Shown here in pieces: positions 30,301-45,300 of a stretch of 64,000 bases of DNA. Every line of letters begins with the position of its first letter. Positions within the stretch are counted from its first letter, which is position 1. The DNA comes from Flectonema sp. DT1601 (taxonomy: Eukaryota; Euglenozoa; Diplonemea; Diplonemida; Diplonemidae): contig OZ025864.1 in the NCBI GenBank assembly GCA_964019425.1, forward strand, positions 249,001 to 313,000, in the 5' to 3' direction. The translations under genes and the position numbers were made by a program. The notes below the pieces were generated by a model that searched no databases, was not told the origin of the DNA, and saw only the letters and a program-made list of their open reading frames with translations.

Positions 30301-33300
30301 GATTGGATTTTTCATCAATACGATCGTCTTACGCACTCAAATAGACAGTAGTCTTTCTGTTATCGACTTCATTTCATTGGTGAAAAAAAGTTCTTTCAAT
30401 GCATTTGGAAATCAAGATGTTGCGTTTGAAGAAATTGTTAAAGCTGTTCAACCAGAAAGAGACTTAAGCAAGAATCCAATTTATCAAGTTATGTTTATTT
30501 TACAAAACACTTCTGAGATGTTGAGCTATTCAAAAGATGATGACTATAAAGTAGAAGGGTATTCCTTAGATACTACTCACTCTAGATTTGATTTGTCGGT
30601 TAGTTGCCTTGAAGATTCTCAAAGTGATGGTTCGAACAAAAATATTATCGTTCATTGGGAATACAACACTAATTTGTTTGATGAAATCACTGTTAGGAGA
30701 ATGGCTTGTCAATTTGAAAAAATTATTTTTGAATTCACTTCGAATCCAACGCAATTAATCAACGATCTCAACGCAATTCCAAAAAGTGAAATTAATATTT
30801 TAAAATCTTGGAATGAGAATGAGCTTCCTATCGACGATAACAACAGATCAGAAATAGTGTTATTACAAGATTTTTTTAATCATTATGTCGAAGTCCAACC
30901 TGACAATATCGCACTACAATTCCACGACGAATTTTTATCATACAAAGGACTCGACAACGTCTTAAACACGATGTCTTTCAACCTCCTTTCAAAGTTTAAT
31001 AATCTGAAAAAGGTTGGAATTATGTTACCAAAATCGGTTGAACTAGTCCCTTCCATATTAGCTGTGTTGAGAGCAGGTTGTGCTTTTGTTCCACTTGATC
31101 CAGCATACCCAAGTGAGAGATTAATCTACATGATAAACGACAGTGGTCTCAATGTTGTTATTGTTGCACATGATTGTTGTCATTCATTCTTGAGTGAGAT
31201 GTCAGATGTCGATGTTGTTTCAACGAGTGAATTAGTTCAAAAAACAACTGCTGTAGATCTTCCACCACCATGTAGTCGTAATGATGTCGCTTATGTGATT
31301 TACACATCTGGTTCAACTGGTAAACCAAAGGGAGTGTTAGTTCCTCATAGGGGTGTTGTGAATTTATGTTTTTCAAATAAAATCAATTTAGGATGGACCG
31401 ACAGAGATAGAATCCTACAATTCGCGTCATTGTCATTTGATGCTTCTGTTTGGGAGGTGTTTATGACGTTTGCGTCGGGTTCGATGATAGTTCAGCCTCT
31501 TAAAGATGATGTGTTCGGAGAAAATGTTTTATCGTTTATCAGATCAATGAGGGTTACAGCAGCACTGTTGCCACAATCACTACTAAGTTTGTTAGATCCT
31601 CACGACATCCCGTCGCTTCACTCGATGGTTACTGCTGGTGAGGCCTGTTCGACAGTCGCTCGAATGAAGTGGTCACAATCAACGTCATTCTTCAACTTAT
31701 ATGGACCGACAGAAACATCAATTCAAGCAACGCATTACAAATCAAAACCTGAGGATGCTGATCTTTATTTTGTATCAATCGGATCTGTCACTCATAATCA
31801 AAAATTATACATAACCCAGCCTCATAATTATAAATTCCTTTGTCCGATTGGTGCAGTTGGTGAAATTTGTGTCTCTGGTGTCCAAGTCACGCTTGGATAT
31901 CTGAATAAACCAGAGCTCACAGATGAAAAGTTTGTTTCAGATCCATTCACTGATGACAATCAAAGGATGTATAGAACAGGAGACTTAGCACGGTTCAGAT
32001 ATGATGGAAACATTGAATTCATTGGACGCATCGATCACCAAGTAAAAGTGAGGGGGTTCAGAATTGAATTGGGTGAGATCGAGGCGGTCGTCGTTAAACA
32101 TGAAATTGTCAACGACGCGATCGTCATAGTCAGGGAAGATACTCCAGGTGATAAAAAGATAATCTGCTATGTAGTAATTAATGATCAAATCAACGGACTT
32201 CAATCTATCCTGTCAGATCATGTTTCTGGTGATCTACCTCAGCATATGATACCGTCAGCATTCGTGGATATGAATAGCTTTCCTATAAGTCAGTCTGGTA
32301 AAGTTGATAGAAACAAACTTCCTATTCCTAAATCTCATCATTTCGCAACTAGGATATCAATTTCATCATCTCCATCAGAACCAATCAAAACATCAACAGA
32401 ACGATTGATTGCGTCGGCATTCACGGAAGTATTATTATCTGGTGAAGAGACGGTTTCAGATGCAAACGCTCACTTTTTCGATCTTGGAGGTCACTCTTTA
32501 CTCGCTGTTAAGCTCATTGGCATCATAAAATCAAAAACAAACATAACAATTCCAATAAGAGATTTCTTTAAATCTCCGACAATTAGAAATCTCTCACAAA
32601 TTGTTGATCAAACATCGATGGTCAACTCCTCTGACATCACAATCAACACAATTGTTGACAGACTTAGTCAAACAGATAGATTTCGAAAACAATTATTATC
32701 ACAAAGCCAGCAGCAGATCTTCGATGCCTGTAGAGGTGAGTTTTCAGTTTCAAAATTATCTCATTATAATCTACCATTTGTCGTTTCTTTGAATAATAAA
32801 ATAAACATCGCAAGACTGCAATATGCTGTAACAAACTGTATTTCAAAACACGAAGCACTTCGAACCGCTATTACTGAAGATCTGAAAACCGGAAAAGGTT
32901 ATCAACAGGTTTTAAACATGAATCAATTATCTAATTTTGTTATTAATGAAATTTCAACTGAAGATCTAATCAAAACAGCAACAGAAGAAGCAACGTTTTC
33001 ATTCAACTTATTAAACCCACCGTTGATTCGCGTTACCATTATTAACAGTCAGGATAAACAGCTATTGTCGGTTACCCTTCATCACATTGTAGCTGATGGA
33101 TGGTCAATGAACGTTCTGATGAATGATTTAATTTGTTTTTATGAATCTCCTCCTGAGAGTTTTTCTCAACCAGATGTAGAATCATTGCAGCTCGTCGACT
33201 ATACTAACCATGTCAACAGTGTTTTATTAGATGAAAATAATATGACATTGGCTAAGATGTTTTGGAGGAAATATCTGAGTGTGTCGGAAAATGATATCCC

Positions 33301-36300
33301 GGCTTTGAATCTTCCAACAAATGATCTGGCGGCTGATGATGGATCACATTCTGGAAAAACGATTGATTTTCCAATCTCACATGAGAAATTTATTTCTCTC
33401 AAAAAAATATCAAAAAATCTAAGTTCGACATTCTATCAACTACTGCTAGCAACCCTTCATATTGTGTTAGGCAAGGCATCAAATTCAAATGAAGTGCTAA
33501 TTGGTGGTGTTATGGCTGACAGATTTGATGAACGATTTCATAACACAGTAGGATACTTTATGAATACGGTTGTTTATAGAACAAAATCTAATAACGAGAT
33601 TGCTTTCAAAGAGCTTGTTGAGAGTATTAAAGAAGACGCTGCGAGTGTAATGCAACATGGGCATATCTCATTTCCGAGTATTCTTGACATTGCAACAGAC
33701 AATGGGTACGATCGCGATCCCAGACGACATCCGCTATTTCAAGTTATGTTTGACTTAGAGAAGCAAACAACTAGCAGCAGCAACAGTAGTAATGAGCTCT
33801 CTTACAGTTCTTTTGATTTACCGTCTACAGTAGCAAAGTTTGATTTAATGATCACTGCAGCTGAGAGTGATTCCAATGTTAATGTTATAATCGAATATTC
33901 AACGTTGTTATATTCTGAAGTGTATATTAAAAAACTTATCTCTTATTGGGATCGGGTGTTCGATTGTGTTATTAGTAACAGTGACGTTCTCATCAGAGAT
34001 ATTTGTATTCTTTCTGAAGAGGAGCAACACGAAGTAGTGATCAAATGGAATGAAACATTCATTGATAACTCTGTACCTCATCAATCTCAACGAGTTGATT
34101 CTTTAGTTGACATTTGGTCATCAAAAACCCCTCTCGCTGCAGCTGTTCAGTGCGACAACGCGACTCTGTCTTACTCAGAATTCGATCAACTTGTTAAGAC
34201 CTGTTCGGCAGGCCTCTCCCAACTCGTCGGTCCTGCTGCCGATGTTCCCGAATTCAAAATCGGAGTTCTCATCGATCGGTCGCTTTCCGCTCTGACGGTG
34301 ATGTTGAGTTGCTTCAAAAACAACTTCGTGTACGTCCCTCTGGCCAGTGACATTCCAACAGAACGTCTTTCGTTCATTGTGAGGGATTGCTCGATGTCGG
34401 TAGTCGTCTGTTTGGATGCCGACAAGGAAGTGATCGAGTCGAGGCTTGCTGAGGGATGTGGTGAGTTGGATGTTGCAGTGTTCGGGTACAATGAGATGCT
34501 GGAGTGTGGAGGTGACGACAAGAAGAATACGAGGGTGAGGAGGAAAGCCGAGTTGAGTCCAAAGGATCTGGCGTACATCATCTACACGTCGGGGTCTACG
34601 GGGAAGCCGAAGGGAGTGCAAGTAGAACACGCCGGGTTGTGTAACTTTGTGTACGGAGAGGGAGATCGGTTCTCCCCAAGCAAGGGGTCGAGGGTGTTGG
34701 AATTCGCGTCTTTCACGTTCGATGCTTCGATCAGCGAAGTGTTCCTCGCCCTCCTCCAAGGTGGGACAGTTGTGTTCGGAGAGGGGAAGAGGCAGCCTCT
34801 GGGTGAGGAGTTGGCGGAGCTTCTGAGGAGGGAACGAATTGAGTTCTGTCAGCTGTCTCCGTCTGTTCTCGCTGGGCTTCCCCTGTACTACGAGGGAGGG
34901 TCGGAGGGAGAGAACGTCGGGAAGCGAATCTTCCCTTCACTGCAGTCGGTTGCTGCGATGGGTGAGGAACTACCAGTGAGTCAAGTAAAGAGATGTTTGG
35001 CTGCAGGTATTCGGGTGATCAACTCGTATGGGCCGACTGAGGTCAGCGTGTCGACGAACGCACACGTTGTGGAGACGGTTGAGGAAGGAGCTAAGCTGGT
35101 TGGGTGTGTTCCTATTGGGATGCCACTGAAGAATGTTCTTTGCTACGTGGTGGATCAGAACCATCAGGTGGTTCCTCCCGGAGTGGTCGGGGAGATCGCA
35201 TTTGGAGGAGTTCAAGTTGCCAGAGGGTACGTGAGGGATGAGAAACTGACATCTGAGAAGTTCGTACATGACCCATTCCAATCACAGATACTTGGAACAC
35301 TATCAAGTACTCAGAGTAGAATGTACCTGTCGGGTGATTTAGGAAAGAGAGATCAACACGGAAATGTGATCTTCTGTGGTAGAATTGACTTCCAAGTGAA
35401 GATAAGAGGACTTCGAATTGAATTACAAGAAATAGAACACTGTCTGAACAGTCTTTCTTATATTCAAAGTGCAACCGTAATAACAACCTTGGCAAACAAG
35501 TCAAAGCAACTCGCAGCTTACGTTGTACCAAATGAAGACAACGTGACAGACAAAGTAGTGAAAGAAGATCTTAAATCTGGAGGCAACCTTCCCACATATA
35601 TGATCCCTCATTTTATTATAATTCTACAATCGCTACCACTTAACGCTGCTGGTAAAGTGGATCGCAAGAAGTTGCCTGAAATTAAACCTGAATACAGCTT
35701 GTATGTAGCACCACTACCTGGATTGGAACAGCAAGTGGCTGCTATTTGGGAAAGTATTTTGGTGATTGAAGAGGGAAAAGTTGGAAGGAATTCAGATTTT
35801 TTTACTATGGGAGGTGACTCGATCAGCGCAGCGAGGATCATAGCAAAAATTAGATCGAAATTTTGCGGAGTGGAATCTCTGTCGATTGTGACGATTATTA
35901 GGAATTCTGTTTTGAGTGATTTTTGTTCTGTTGTAGAGACCTTATTGGAAACTTCAACAACATCGAACATCGATAATAGTATTCTTACAACTGTATTAGA
36001 TGATCTAGCCCATCCAGTAACATTCTCAGCTCAACGAATCTACATGCTCAATCAAATTGATGAGGAGGCATCAAAGGCATATATTCTTAAAGATAGATTT
36101 ATAGTTTCTAATTTGTGTAAACAAAAATTATTAAATGCTCTACTGAAAGTAATTAATAGACACGAATCACTGAGAACTGTCTTTACGTCAAAAGGATTAT
36201 CCGTTACTCAAACGGTACTTAATTTTAACTCAGTTAGTGGACTTGTTGTTTTGTCGGATGAAAGTGAAATGTCAGTTCCGTTTAATTTGTCTGTGTTTCC

Positions 36301-39300
36301 TTTATTCAAAGTTTCAATCTCGGAGTGTGAAGATTCACTCAAATCGATTGTTACTATTTCATTTCATCATATTATTATGGATGCATGGTCTCATACGATA
36401 TTCTTAAATGATCTGACGAGTGCTTATTCAGGGGGGGTATTGCCTTCACTCCCAACACAGTATTCTAATTACGCTCTGTGGGAACGAAAATATCTATCAA
36501 AAGAGAGGATGATGTCATTACAAAAATATTGGATTGGTCATTTGGGTGATTCTGAATCCAATCCAGAAATTCCAACAGACTACAGCAGGGGATCTCATCA
36601 GACGTTCACTGGTGGTGTTGTCAGCGTTGCTTTAAATGATGAATTGCACGATTCTCTAAGTAACTTGTTGGTTTTAGAAAAAGTAACGAAATTATCATTT
36701 TTTTCATCGTGTCTGGGGATTTTGTTACGTAAATTCAGCTCAAATTCTGAAAGTAATCACATTCTTGTTGGAACAGCTGTTTCTGGAAGACTTCATCCAT
36801 CGGCTGAAGATCTAATTGGATTTTTAGTTAACACAGTTGTGCTTAAGATTGATTTTCCAAAATCAGAACAAGATTTTTTCGAATATTTAAATCACACTCA
36901 AAACAATTGCATTAAATCACTTCAACAAGGTGACTATCCTTTTGAAGAATTAGTGAAAGATCTTCAACCTGTTAGGGATTTGAGTAAAAATCCAATATTT
37001 CAAGTTCTTATTAACATCGCAAATTCACCATCTAATCTCCATGATGATACAGAATTAAAAATGACTATGATAGAGGATGACGACATAGTTTCGAAGATGG
37101 ACCTTTCTTTTAATATATCTGATGCTGTCATCAGTTTGGAATATTGTTCTGGACTGTTCAAGAAATCAACTGCGGAGAGATTGTTATCCGGTCTTGTGAA
37201 AACAATAACCGACGTCGTCACGAGTAAATTAAAAAATGTTTCAACAACAGACTTGTTAACAATACCACAAAAAGAACAGCGAAAGCTTCATCAATTTGCT
37301 GGTGATGTTCATGTCGAAGAATTCTGTTCTATTGTTGGTAGTTTGACTTCAGTTTTTAAAACATTTCCTGATTCAATTGCCGTTCAGAGCAACGAATCAA
37401 ACTTAACATATCAACGCCTCGATAACATCACTGCGATGGCTGCTATTGAGTTGCTGAAGCATAAACCTGATAACAATAACTTCTTTATTGGAATTCATTG
37501 TAGTCGTTCTATTAATCTCCCAGTTAGTATAATAAGTGTATTGAGAAGTGGTGCAGCTTATGTTCCTTTAGATCCTTCTTTACCTGATGATCGTATTAAT
37601 TATATGATTGAGCAGTCAGGGTTGTTAGTTATTATTACTGATCAATGTGGTGATGAGTTGTTTGAAGTACCTTCTGATGTTATTGTTATTCGTGTTGATG
37701 ACCTTCTTGGTGGTGGTGACGGTTGTGTTGAGGACTTACCCGTAATCAACCCATCTGATGCAGCTTATTGTTTCTTCACATCTGGTTCAACTGGTAAACC
37801 AAAGGGTGTCGTAGTTGAGCATCGCAATCTGTCGAACCTGTTCCTCGCAACCCGCAGCCGAACGGTGTCTCACCCAAACGAACGAGTGATGCAGTTCTAC
37901 AGCTACACGTTTGACATTAGTGTTATGGATACTCTTTGTACACTCGCTTCTTCCGCTCGGTTGTCGATCGCAACGGGAGAGTCGCGGACTAACAACCTGC
38001 GGTGGTTCATCAACAGCAACCTGATTGAGAATGTATTCCTCACACCATCTTTAATGGCGGCTGTTGACGGATCAGACCTGCCGTCACTGCGGACGGTTCA
38101 TTCGGGTGGTGAGGCAGTGTCGCACTCGGTGATTGAGAGGTGGGGAGCTGGGCGGGTGTTCTACAACTGCTACGGTCCGACTGAAGTTTGCATTGAAGCG
38201 ACGTACGAGAAGTACACACCTGTAGTAGGTCATGCGAAGGGTACGAGGGAACCCGTGACTATCGGGAGGGGATTGAAGAATGTGATCGTTCGGATATTGG
38301 ACCCGGAAACGAAGGCGCTGTGTCCGATTGGCGTCGTTGGATCCCTCCACCTGGGAGGACCACAAGTGGCGAGGGGATACATCGGAAGGCCTGACCTGAC
38401 TCAGAAGGTGTTCCTGTCGGATCCGTTTCTCGAGAATTCGAAATTGTACGACACGGGAGACTTGGCGCTCTTCAACGACTCTGGGAAAGTGATCTTCATG
38501 GGAAGAAAAGACTTTCAGGTCAAGATAAGAGGATTCAGAATTGAGTTGCAGGAAATCGAAAGCTGCGTACGACAACTGCAATCAGACATGACTTCAGTAA
38601 ATGACTGCTGCTGTGTAGTGAGCGGTGATAATATTATCTGTGCGGTTATTACTAACAATGACATCAACCATGAACAGATAACTGAACTAGTTACCTCACA
38701 AACACTAAGAAGTCTTCCATCTTATATGACGCCAACAGCTGTAGTCTCATTGCAGGAGTTTCCAAAAACTACTTCGGGAAAGACTGATCGCAACCTTCTT
38801 CTAAAACAAATATCTGAAAAAGCGATGGGCTCTCAGTTGGTATTGTCGACATCTCCGCACACCGCATCTCAGAAATTAGTTGCAAAATCATTCTCTGTTG
38901 TGCTGTCTGTTGTCGTTAGTGAGGTATTCATCGAATCTGACTTCTTCTCGTTGGGAGGTCATTCTTTATTAGCCTTAGGTCTGCTATCTCAAATAAACAG
39001 CAGTCTCGGTAGAGAAATACTCACTCTCGGTGACGTTTACAAAAAACCGACAGTAGGAGGAATTAGTTCGATGTTAGACGAATTGTTATGTCAACGTGAA
39101 GATGAACGTGAAGGTCTCTCTTTTGGAAGATTTGTTCAAGAAAATGATATTGATTCTGATGGTACTTTCCGACTTTCATTTTCTCAGCAACGTCTCTGGG
39201 TGGTTGATCAAATAGTACAGGGTGACAACTCTGTTTATAATATTCCGATTACAGTTGAGGTGGTGGTTAGAGATGGAGATCATTTCAATGAAAAGTTGAG

Positions 39301-42300
39301 AAATTCATTTGAAAAGATCGTCACAAGACATTCAATTTTGAGAACGAAATTAATAATGAGCGAGGAGGGTCCTCGTCAGAGGATTTGTCCTGATGTTGAA
39401 ATTGAAAAAGTTTTTAAATTTATTGATATTTCTGGTAATTGTCTTCCGGTTACGTCGCTCAATTCAGAATCATCGAAACTAGTTGAGGACAACATCTCTC
39501 AAGGATTCAAAGTCAATAATGAAAATCTACTCCATCGTTTACTAGTCGTCAAGAAAACATCATCTTCGTTTGTAATCTCATTCGTCGTTCATCATATTAT
39601 TTGTGATGGTGAGTCTGCTAGTTTGTTATTAACAGAATTACTTCAAACATCACTCCAAGATGGTTGTGATTTCCAAAAAAGTATACCATATCACACATAC
39701 TGTGAATGGCAACGAAGTACTGATACACAACTTTATAAGGAACAACTTCGGTATTGGTCAATACAGCTAGCGGATGTTCCGGTACTGGAGCTTCCATTGT
39801 CGTATCTGAGACCACCTGTTCAAACTTATAAAGGAAATACGATTACCTCAACGTTGTCTCCAAATGAGATGAAAAAACTACACGGAACATGTCAAGGAAC
39901 TGGATTATCACTTTATATGATATGTCTTTCAGTGTTGAATGTTCTACTATCGAGGTATAGTTGTCAAGAAGATATTTGTGTTGGTTCTCCTGTGTCGATA
40001 AAACCGAATACACCAAACTCCGTATTGGTTGGTGATTTCTTGAACACGCTTGTTTTTAGAAATGAAATCACATTTGATATGACGGTCTCGGAGTTGTTTC
40101 AGAATGTTAAAAGAAAAGTCTTGGATGGATTCTCAAATCAAGATGTTCCTTTTGAAGAAGTCGTTCAGTCGGTGAATACTCCACGAGATCTGAGTAGGAA
40201 TCCATTATTTCAGGTTTGCCTTGTGATGCAAAGCATGTCGTCATCTTCAGATATTGTTGGTGATGATAGCCCAGTTGATGTTTCATTCTTCGAAGTTGAA
40301 AATCAAATTTCTAAGTTCGATTTGACTTTTAACATTCACGAGAGGTCTGCTGATGTTGGTTGTGATGTTAGTTTAGAATACAATACGGATTTATTCTCTT
40401 CTGATGCTGCTGACAAGATGTTGTCTCACTTCAACCTTTTAATGAAATCCGTCATCAACCTTTCTATTGAGGAGTTGAGTACGTCTTCGTTGTCTTCGTT
40501 GCAGATGCTTTCATCACCAGAACTTCATCAAACACTCGTAGAATGGAATGATCGAATTGAAGACGTGGATTGCAATCAAACTCTCTCTGAGATGTTCAAC
40601 TCCGTAGTATCGAATCATCCAACTCGTACGGCTGTCACATTTGAGGAGGAAACAATAACTTACTCAGAACTAAATACGAGAGCATCTCACCTCGCTCATC
40701 TCCTTCAACAGTCAGGTGTTGGACCTGATGTTCTTGTTGGTCTGTACCTCGAGAGATCTATTGAATTAGTGGTTGGGATCATTGCTATCCTGAAGGCTGG
40801 TGGAGCATATGTCCCTCTGGATCCGACCTATCCGAAAGACAGACTTTCGTACATGATCAAAGACTGCAATATGACCTTCGCTGTTACCAAGAGGGAGAAA
40901 CACTCGTCGCTGTTCGAACTCGAATTCGAAGGGAAGGTGTTCGACGTGGACTGCGAGGAGATCCTTCAGGCGTGTGCTTCTGGGGACCCGCCGGCTCCTG
41001 TGGTGTCGCGGGCGACGAGCAGCAACCTTTCGTACATCATCTTCACTTCGGGATCGACTGGTAAGCCGAAGGGTATATTTATCTGTCACAGAAATGTTGT
41101 TCATCTGCTGAAGGCTACTGAAGGGTACTACGGGTTCAGTGAGAAGGATTGCTGGACGCTGTTCCACAGCGTGGCATTCGATTTCAGTGTTTGGGAGTTG
41201 TTCGGGTCGCTTTGCTACGGTGGGAAGTTGACTGTCGTACCGTACCTGGTGGCTTGCAGTCCATCTGAATTCAGTAAGTTGTTAGTGAGAGAAGGAGTTA
41301 CGATATTGAACCAGACCCCGTCTGCATTCTATCAGTTGATTCCATCTGTCTTGTTGCCTCCTTCCGAAGAGGAGAAGGTGGTGGTGGAAGGGGAATCTCG
41401 GTTGAGCGAAGAACTGAAACTCCGATTCGTGATCTTCGGAGGAGAGAAACTCGAACTGCAGAACCTTGAAGGATGGTTTTCAGTGTTTGGATACCAAACA
41501 CCTAAACTAGTTAACATGTACGGGATTACTGAAACAACAGTTCACGTGACTATCAAAGAGATCAGTCCATCAGTTATGAAGAATTCATATCAAAGTAATA
41601 TCGGAATTCCAATCAAGGATTTCACGATGTACCTGTTGGATGCGGCGATGCAACCGGTTCCGTTGGGTGTTCCGGGAGAGCTGCATGTGGGAGGACAATA
41701 CCAACTTGCGAGGGGATATCAGAACCTTCCTCGACTGACGGCGCAGCGGTTTGTTGCGGATCCGTTTGAGAAGAGAACTGCGAACAGCAGAATCTATAAA
41801 ACAGGAGATGTCGGGAAGTGGTTGGAAGACGGAACTGTTGAGTACGTTGGAAGAGTTGATTTCCAAGTTAAGATCAGAGGATACAGAATCGAATTGGGGG
41901 AAATTGAAAATGTCATCCGACAGCACCCGGAGACTGCTGACGTTCTCTGCATCGTCCGCGAAGACACCCCTGGAGACAAGCGAATAGTTGCCTACTTAAT
42001 AAAGAAAGACATACCTGAGAGTGATACCATCCTTGATGAATACCTTAACAGTAAGCTACCTGCTTACATGGTTCCTAAACATGTTATTCTACTTAAAGCT
42101 TGGCCACTCACTGCTCAGGGTAAAACTGATAGAAAAGCCTTGCCACTTCCTAAAAGTAAAAGTAAAACAGACGGTGACTTCATAACACCAGAGACTCCGC
42201 TTGAAATTCGTTTGAGTGAATTTTTTGCAGATATTCTTTCGTTGGATTCCTCAGCCATCTCATCAGATGCTAACTTCTTCGATCTCGGAGGTCATTCTCT

Positions 42301-45300
42301 CACGAGTGTCAAGCTGACTACTGCGATTCGAAGTGAATATCACGTTGACTACAGTCTGAGGGAACTATTCTCAGATGCGAAACTTTCAAACATCGCAAAG
42401 CAAATTGAAGCTTCTCCAAAACTACAACAAAAGATTACCAACATCAGTAGGCATAATTTATCAGTCAACATCCCGGCATCATATTCTCAACAACGAATGT
42501 ATTTGTTAAACCAACTGAGTGATTCTGAACAAGCAGGGTCTGCTTATAATATGCCGTTCGCTGTGGAGGTTGAAATAAAGGAGAGTGAGACGTCAATTTT
42601 TGAAAATAAACTTAAAGAAGCTCTTATGCAGGTTGCTCAACGACATGAAATTCTTCAATCATACTACACAGAAAACAGTGATACAAAAGAGTGTTTGGTT
42701 AGTTTATCTGAGCTCGATCGTTGTATTGATTTTACATCAAGAGACTTAACAACTTCACTCGACGTTTCTAATTCTGCTCAACAAGAAATGTATAATGATT
42801 CAATGATGGGTTTTGACCTTTTAAAACCACCGCTTTGGAGAACACTCTGTCTAAAAATTTCTGAAAATTGTTTTATATTACATTTTAATTTTCATCATTG
42901 TATATGTGATGGTTGGAGTACTGGTGTGTTCGTGAAAGACTTGACAGATGCTTATGAAGGGTTGCTTGAAACTAGGAAACCATTGCCAATCCAATACAGT
43001 GATTATTCAATTCACGAAAAGAGTATTAACACCAATGGTCAATTAGAATATTGGGTTGAAGAGCTTAAAAATTTCACTAATTTGCAAATGCCTATTCGAA
43101 ACCAACGTCCGTCGGTTCAAACCTTCGAAGGAAGATCAATCACCAAAACTATCTCAAAATCATTAAACGAAAGATTACATTCTGTTATGTCTTTAGACTG
43201 TATTAAAATAACTCCTTTCATGATGTTCTTATCTGCCTATGCTGCTCTACTAAATAAATACACAGGTCAATCTGACATTTTAATTGGTTCTCCGATAGCA
43301 GGAAGAGATAGAGAAGAGTTGAATGACCTTATTGGATTGTTTGTTAACACGTTGGTCTTTAGAATTGATTTTGATTCGGTTTCGAAGCCGATTGAGTTGT
43401 TGAAATTCGTAAAAAACAAAGTTTTGTGTGGATTTGAAAACAGCGCTGTTCCGTTTGATAAAATTGTCGAAAACGTAAAAGTCGAGAGGGATTTGTCGAG
43501 AAATCCGATATTTCAAACTACGTTTTCAATGCAAAATAATCCAATGGATGTTATCGAAACTTCCAACATGAAATTTAAAACAAAACAAATCAACAACACA
43601 GTCAGTAAGTTCGACCTATCTCTTGCAGCTCTTGAGCTTGATTCGACAACAGAACTGACCTTAGACTACAATGTTGATCTTTTTACATCAGAGTTCGCAT
43701 CTGCTCTTCTCGATAACTTAGAAACACTTTTGGAATCTATCTGTGTCAGTATTGAAAATAAAACTGATACTCTTCTTTGCAACCTTTCAATCATTGATTG
43801 TTATCAAGCCTCATCGCAGTTATATGAATTTAATAATACTCTCGGAAATCAGTTGAAAAATAATAAAAAATTAAAAAGCGATATTTCAAATAACCAACAC
43901 CACAACTCAATTGTTAGTTGGATTTTTCAAACGGTAAAAGAACAACCCGATGCCATCGCTTTGTCATTTCCGTCTTATGGAATTTATTTAACGTATGGTG
44001 AGCTTTGGAAGAAATCTCAAATTGTTGCTGGATCGTTAAGAAAATCAGGTGTTACAAAGGGAAAAATTGTTTCGATTTGTGTTGACAGGGAGCCAATGAT
44101 GATTGTTGGAATCATAGGGATATTGCTATCAGGAGGTGCGTACCTTCCACTCGATCCCAGCTATCCAAAAGACAGACTTGAAACCATGATTTCAGATTCA
44201 AATACAAAGTACATTCTCATATCAGATGCTCGCTCGACTCTCATAAACGTTCCTTCTGTTAAGATGCTTAGTTTAGATGGGGCTTTGTCTTCTCCTGCAG
44301 TCATCGTCGATGATGTCGATGTGCAGAATTCAGATCTCGCATATGTAATCTACACATCTGGTTCAACTGGTAAACCAAAAGGAGTTCAATTATCACACGG
44401 TGGATTAATAAATCTTTGTGTTGATAATATCGTAAATGACGTTACTCGAAGAGGTCATCGAATGCTTCAATTCTCAACGTATTGTTTTGATGCCAGCGTG
44501 TGGGAGATCTTTACGACGTTGACATCGGGTGCGACCCTCTGCCTGTGTCAGGAAGACGAGCGTCTCGGAGTGGAATTAGAGAACCTGTTGAAGAATGAGA
44601 GAATCAACATTCTGCTGTTCCCTCCTTCACTGTTGGCGGTGCTGCCATCGCAAGGACTGGGAGACTTGGAGGTGATCGTGACGGGAGGAGAGGCGTGTTC
44701 CGTGGACACGATCGAGAAGTGGAGCATCAACTCGGTTGCTGGGAAACCCCGTCGCCTTGTGAATGCTTACGGTCCTACTGAGAACACGGTGATCGCGACG
44801 ACGTACGATCTGCTGCCGGGGGCGAAACAGACTCCGATTGGTGTTCCCCGATCGAATGTGACTTGCTACATCCTGTCGGCTACTCTACAGTTGGTGCCTG
44901 AAGGTGTTTCTGGAGAGCTGTGTATTGGAGGGAATCAGTTAGCTGAGGGATACCTGAATCGAGAAGAGTTGACGGCGGAGAAGTTCGTCCCGCATCCGTT
45001 TGTTTGTAATGAGAGAATATACAAAACAGGAGACCTAGTACGAAGAGTAACAACTACTAACGATGGTTCAATTGAATACCTTGGTAGAATTGATCAACAA
45101 GTAAAGATCAGAGGCTTCAGAGTAGAACTTGGTGAGATTGAGAACGTCATGCGGCAGTACGGAGGATTCGAAGATGTTCTCTGCATCGTACGCGAAGACA
45201 CTCCTGGAGATCAGAAGATAATTGCATACCTTGTGAAACCTGTATCGAAATCAATCTCAGGGGAATTACATGAACAGCTATCAAAGAAGCTACCGTCATA

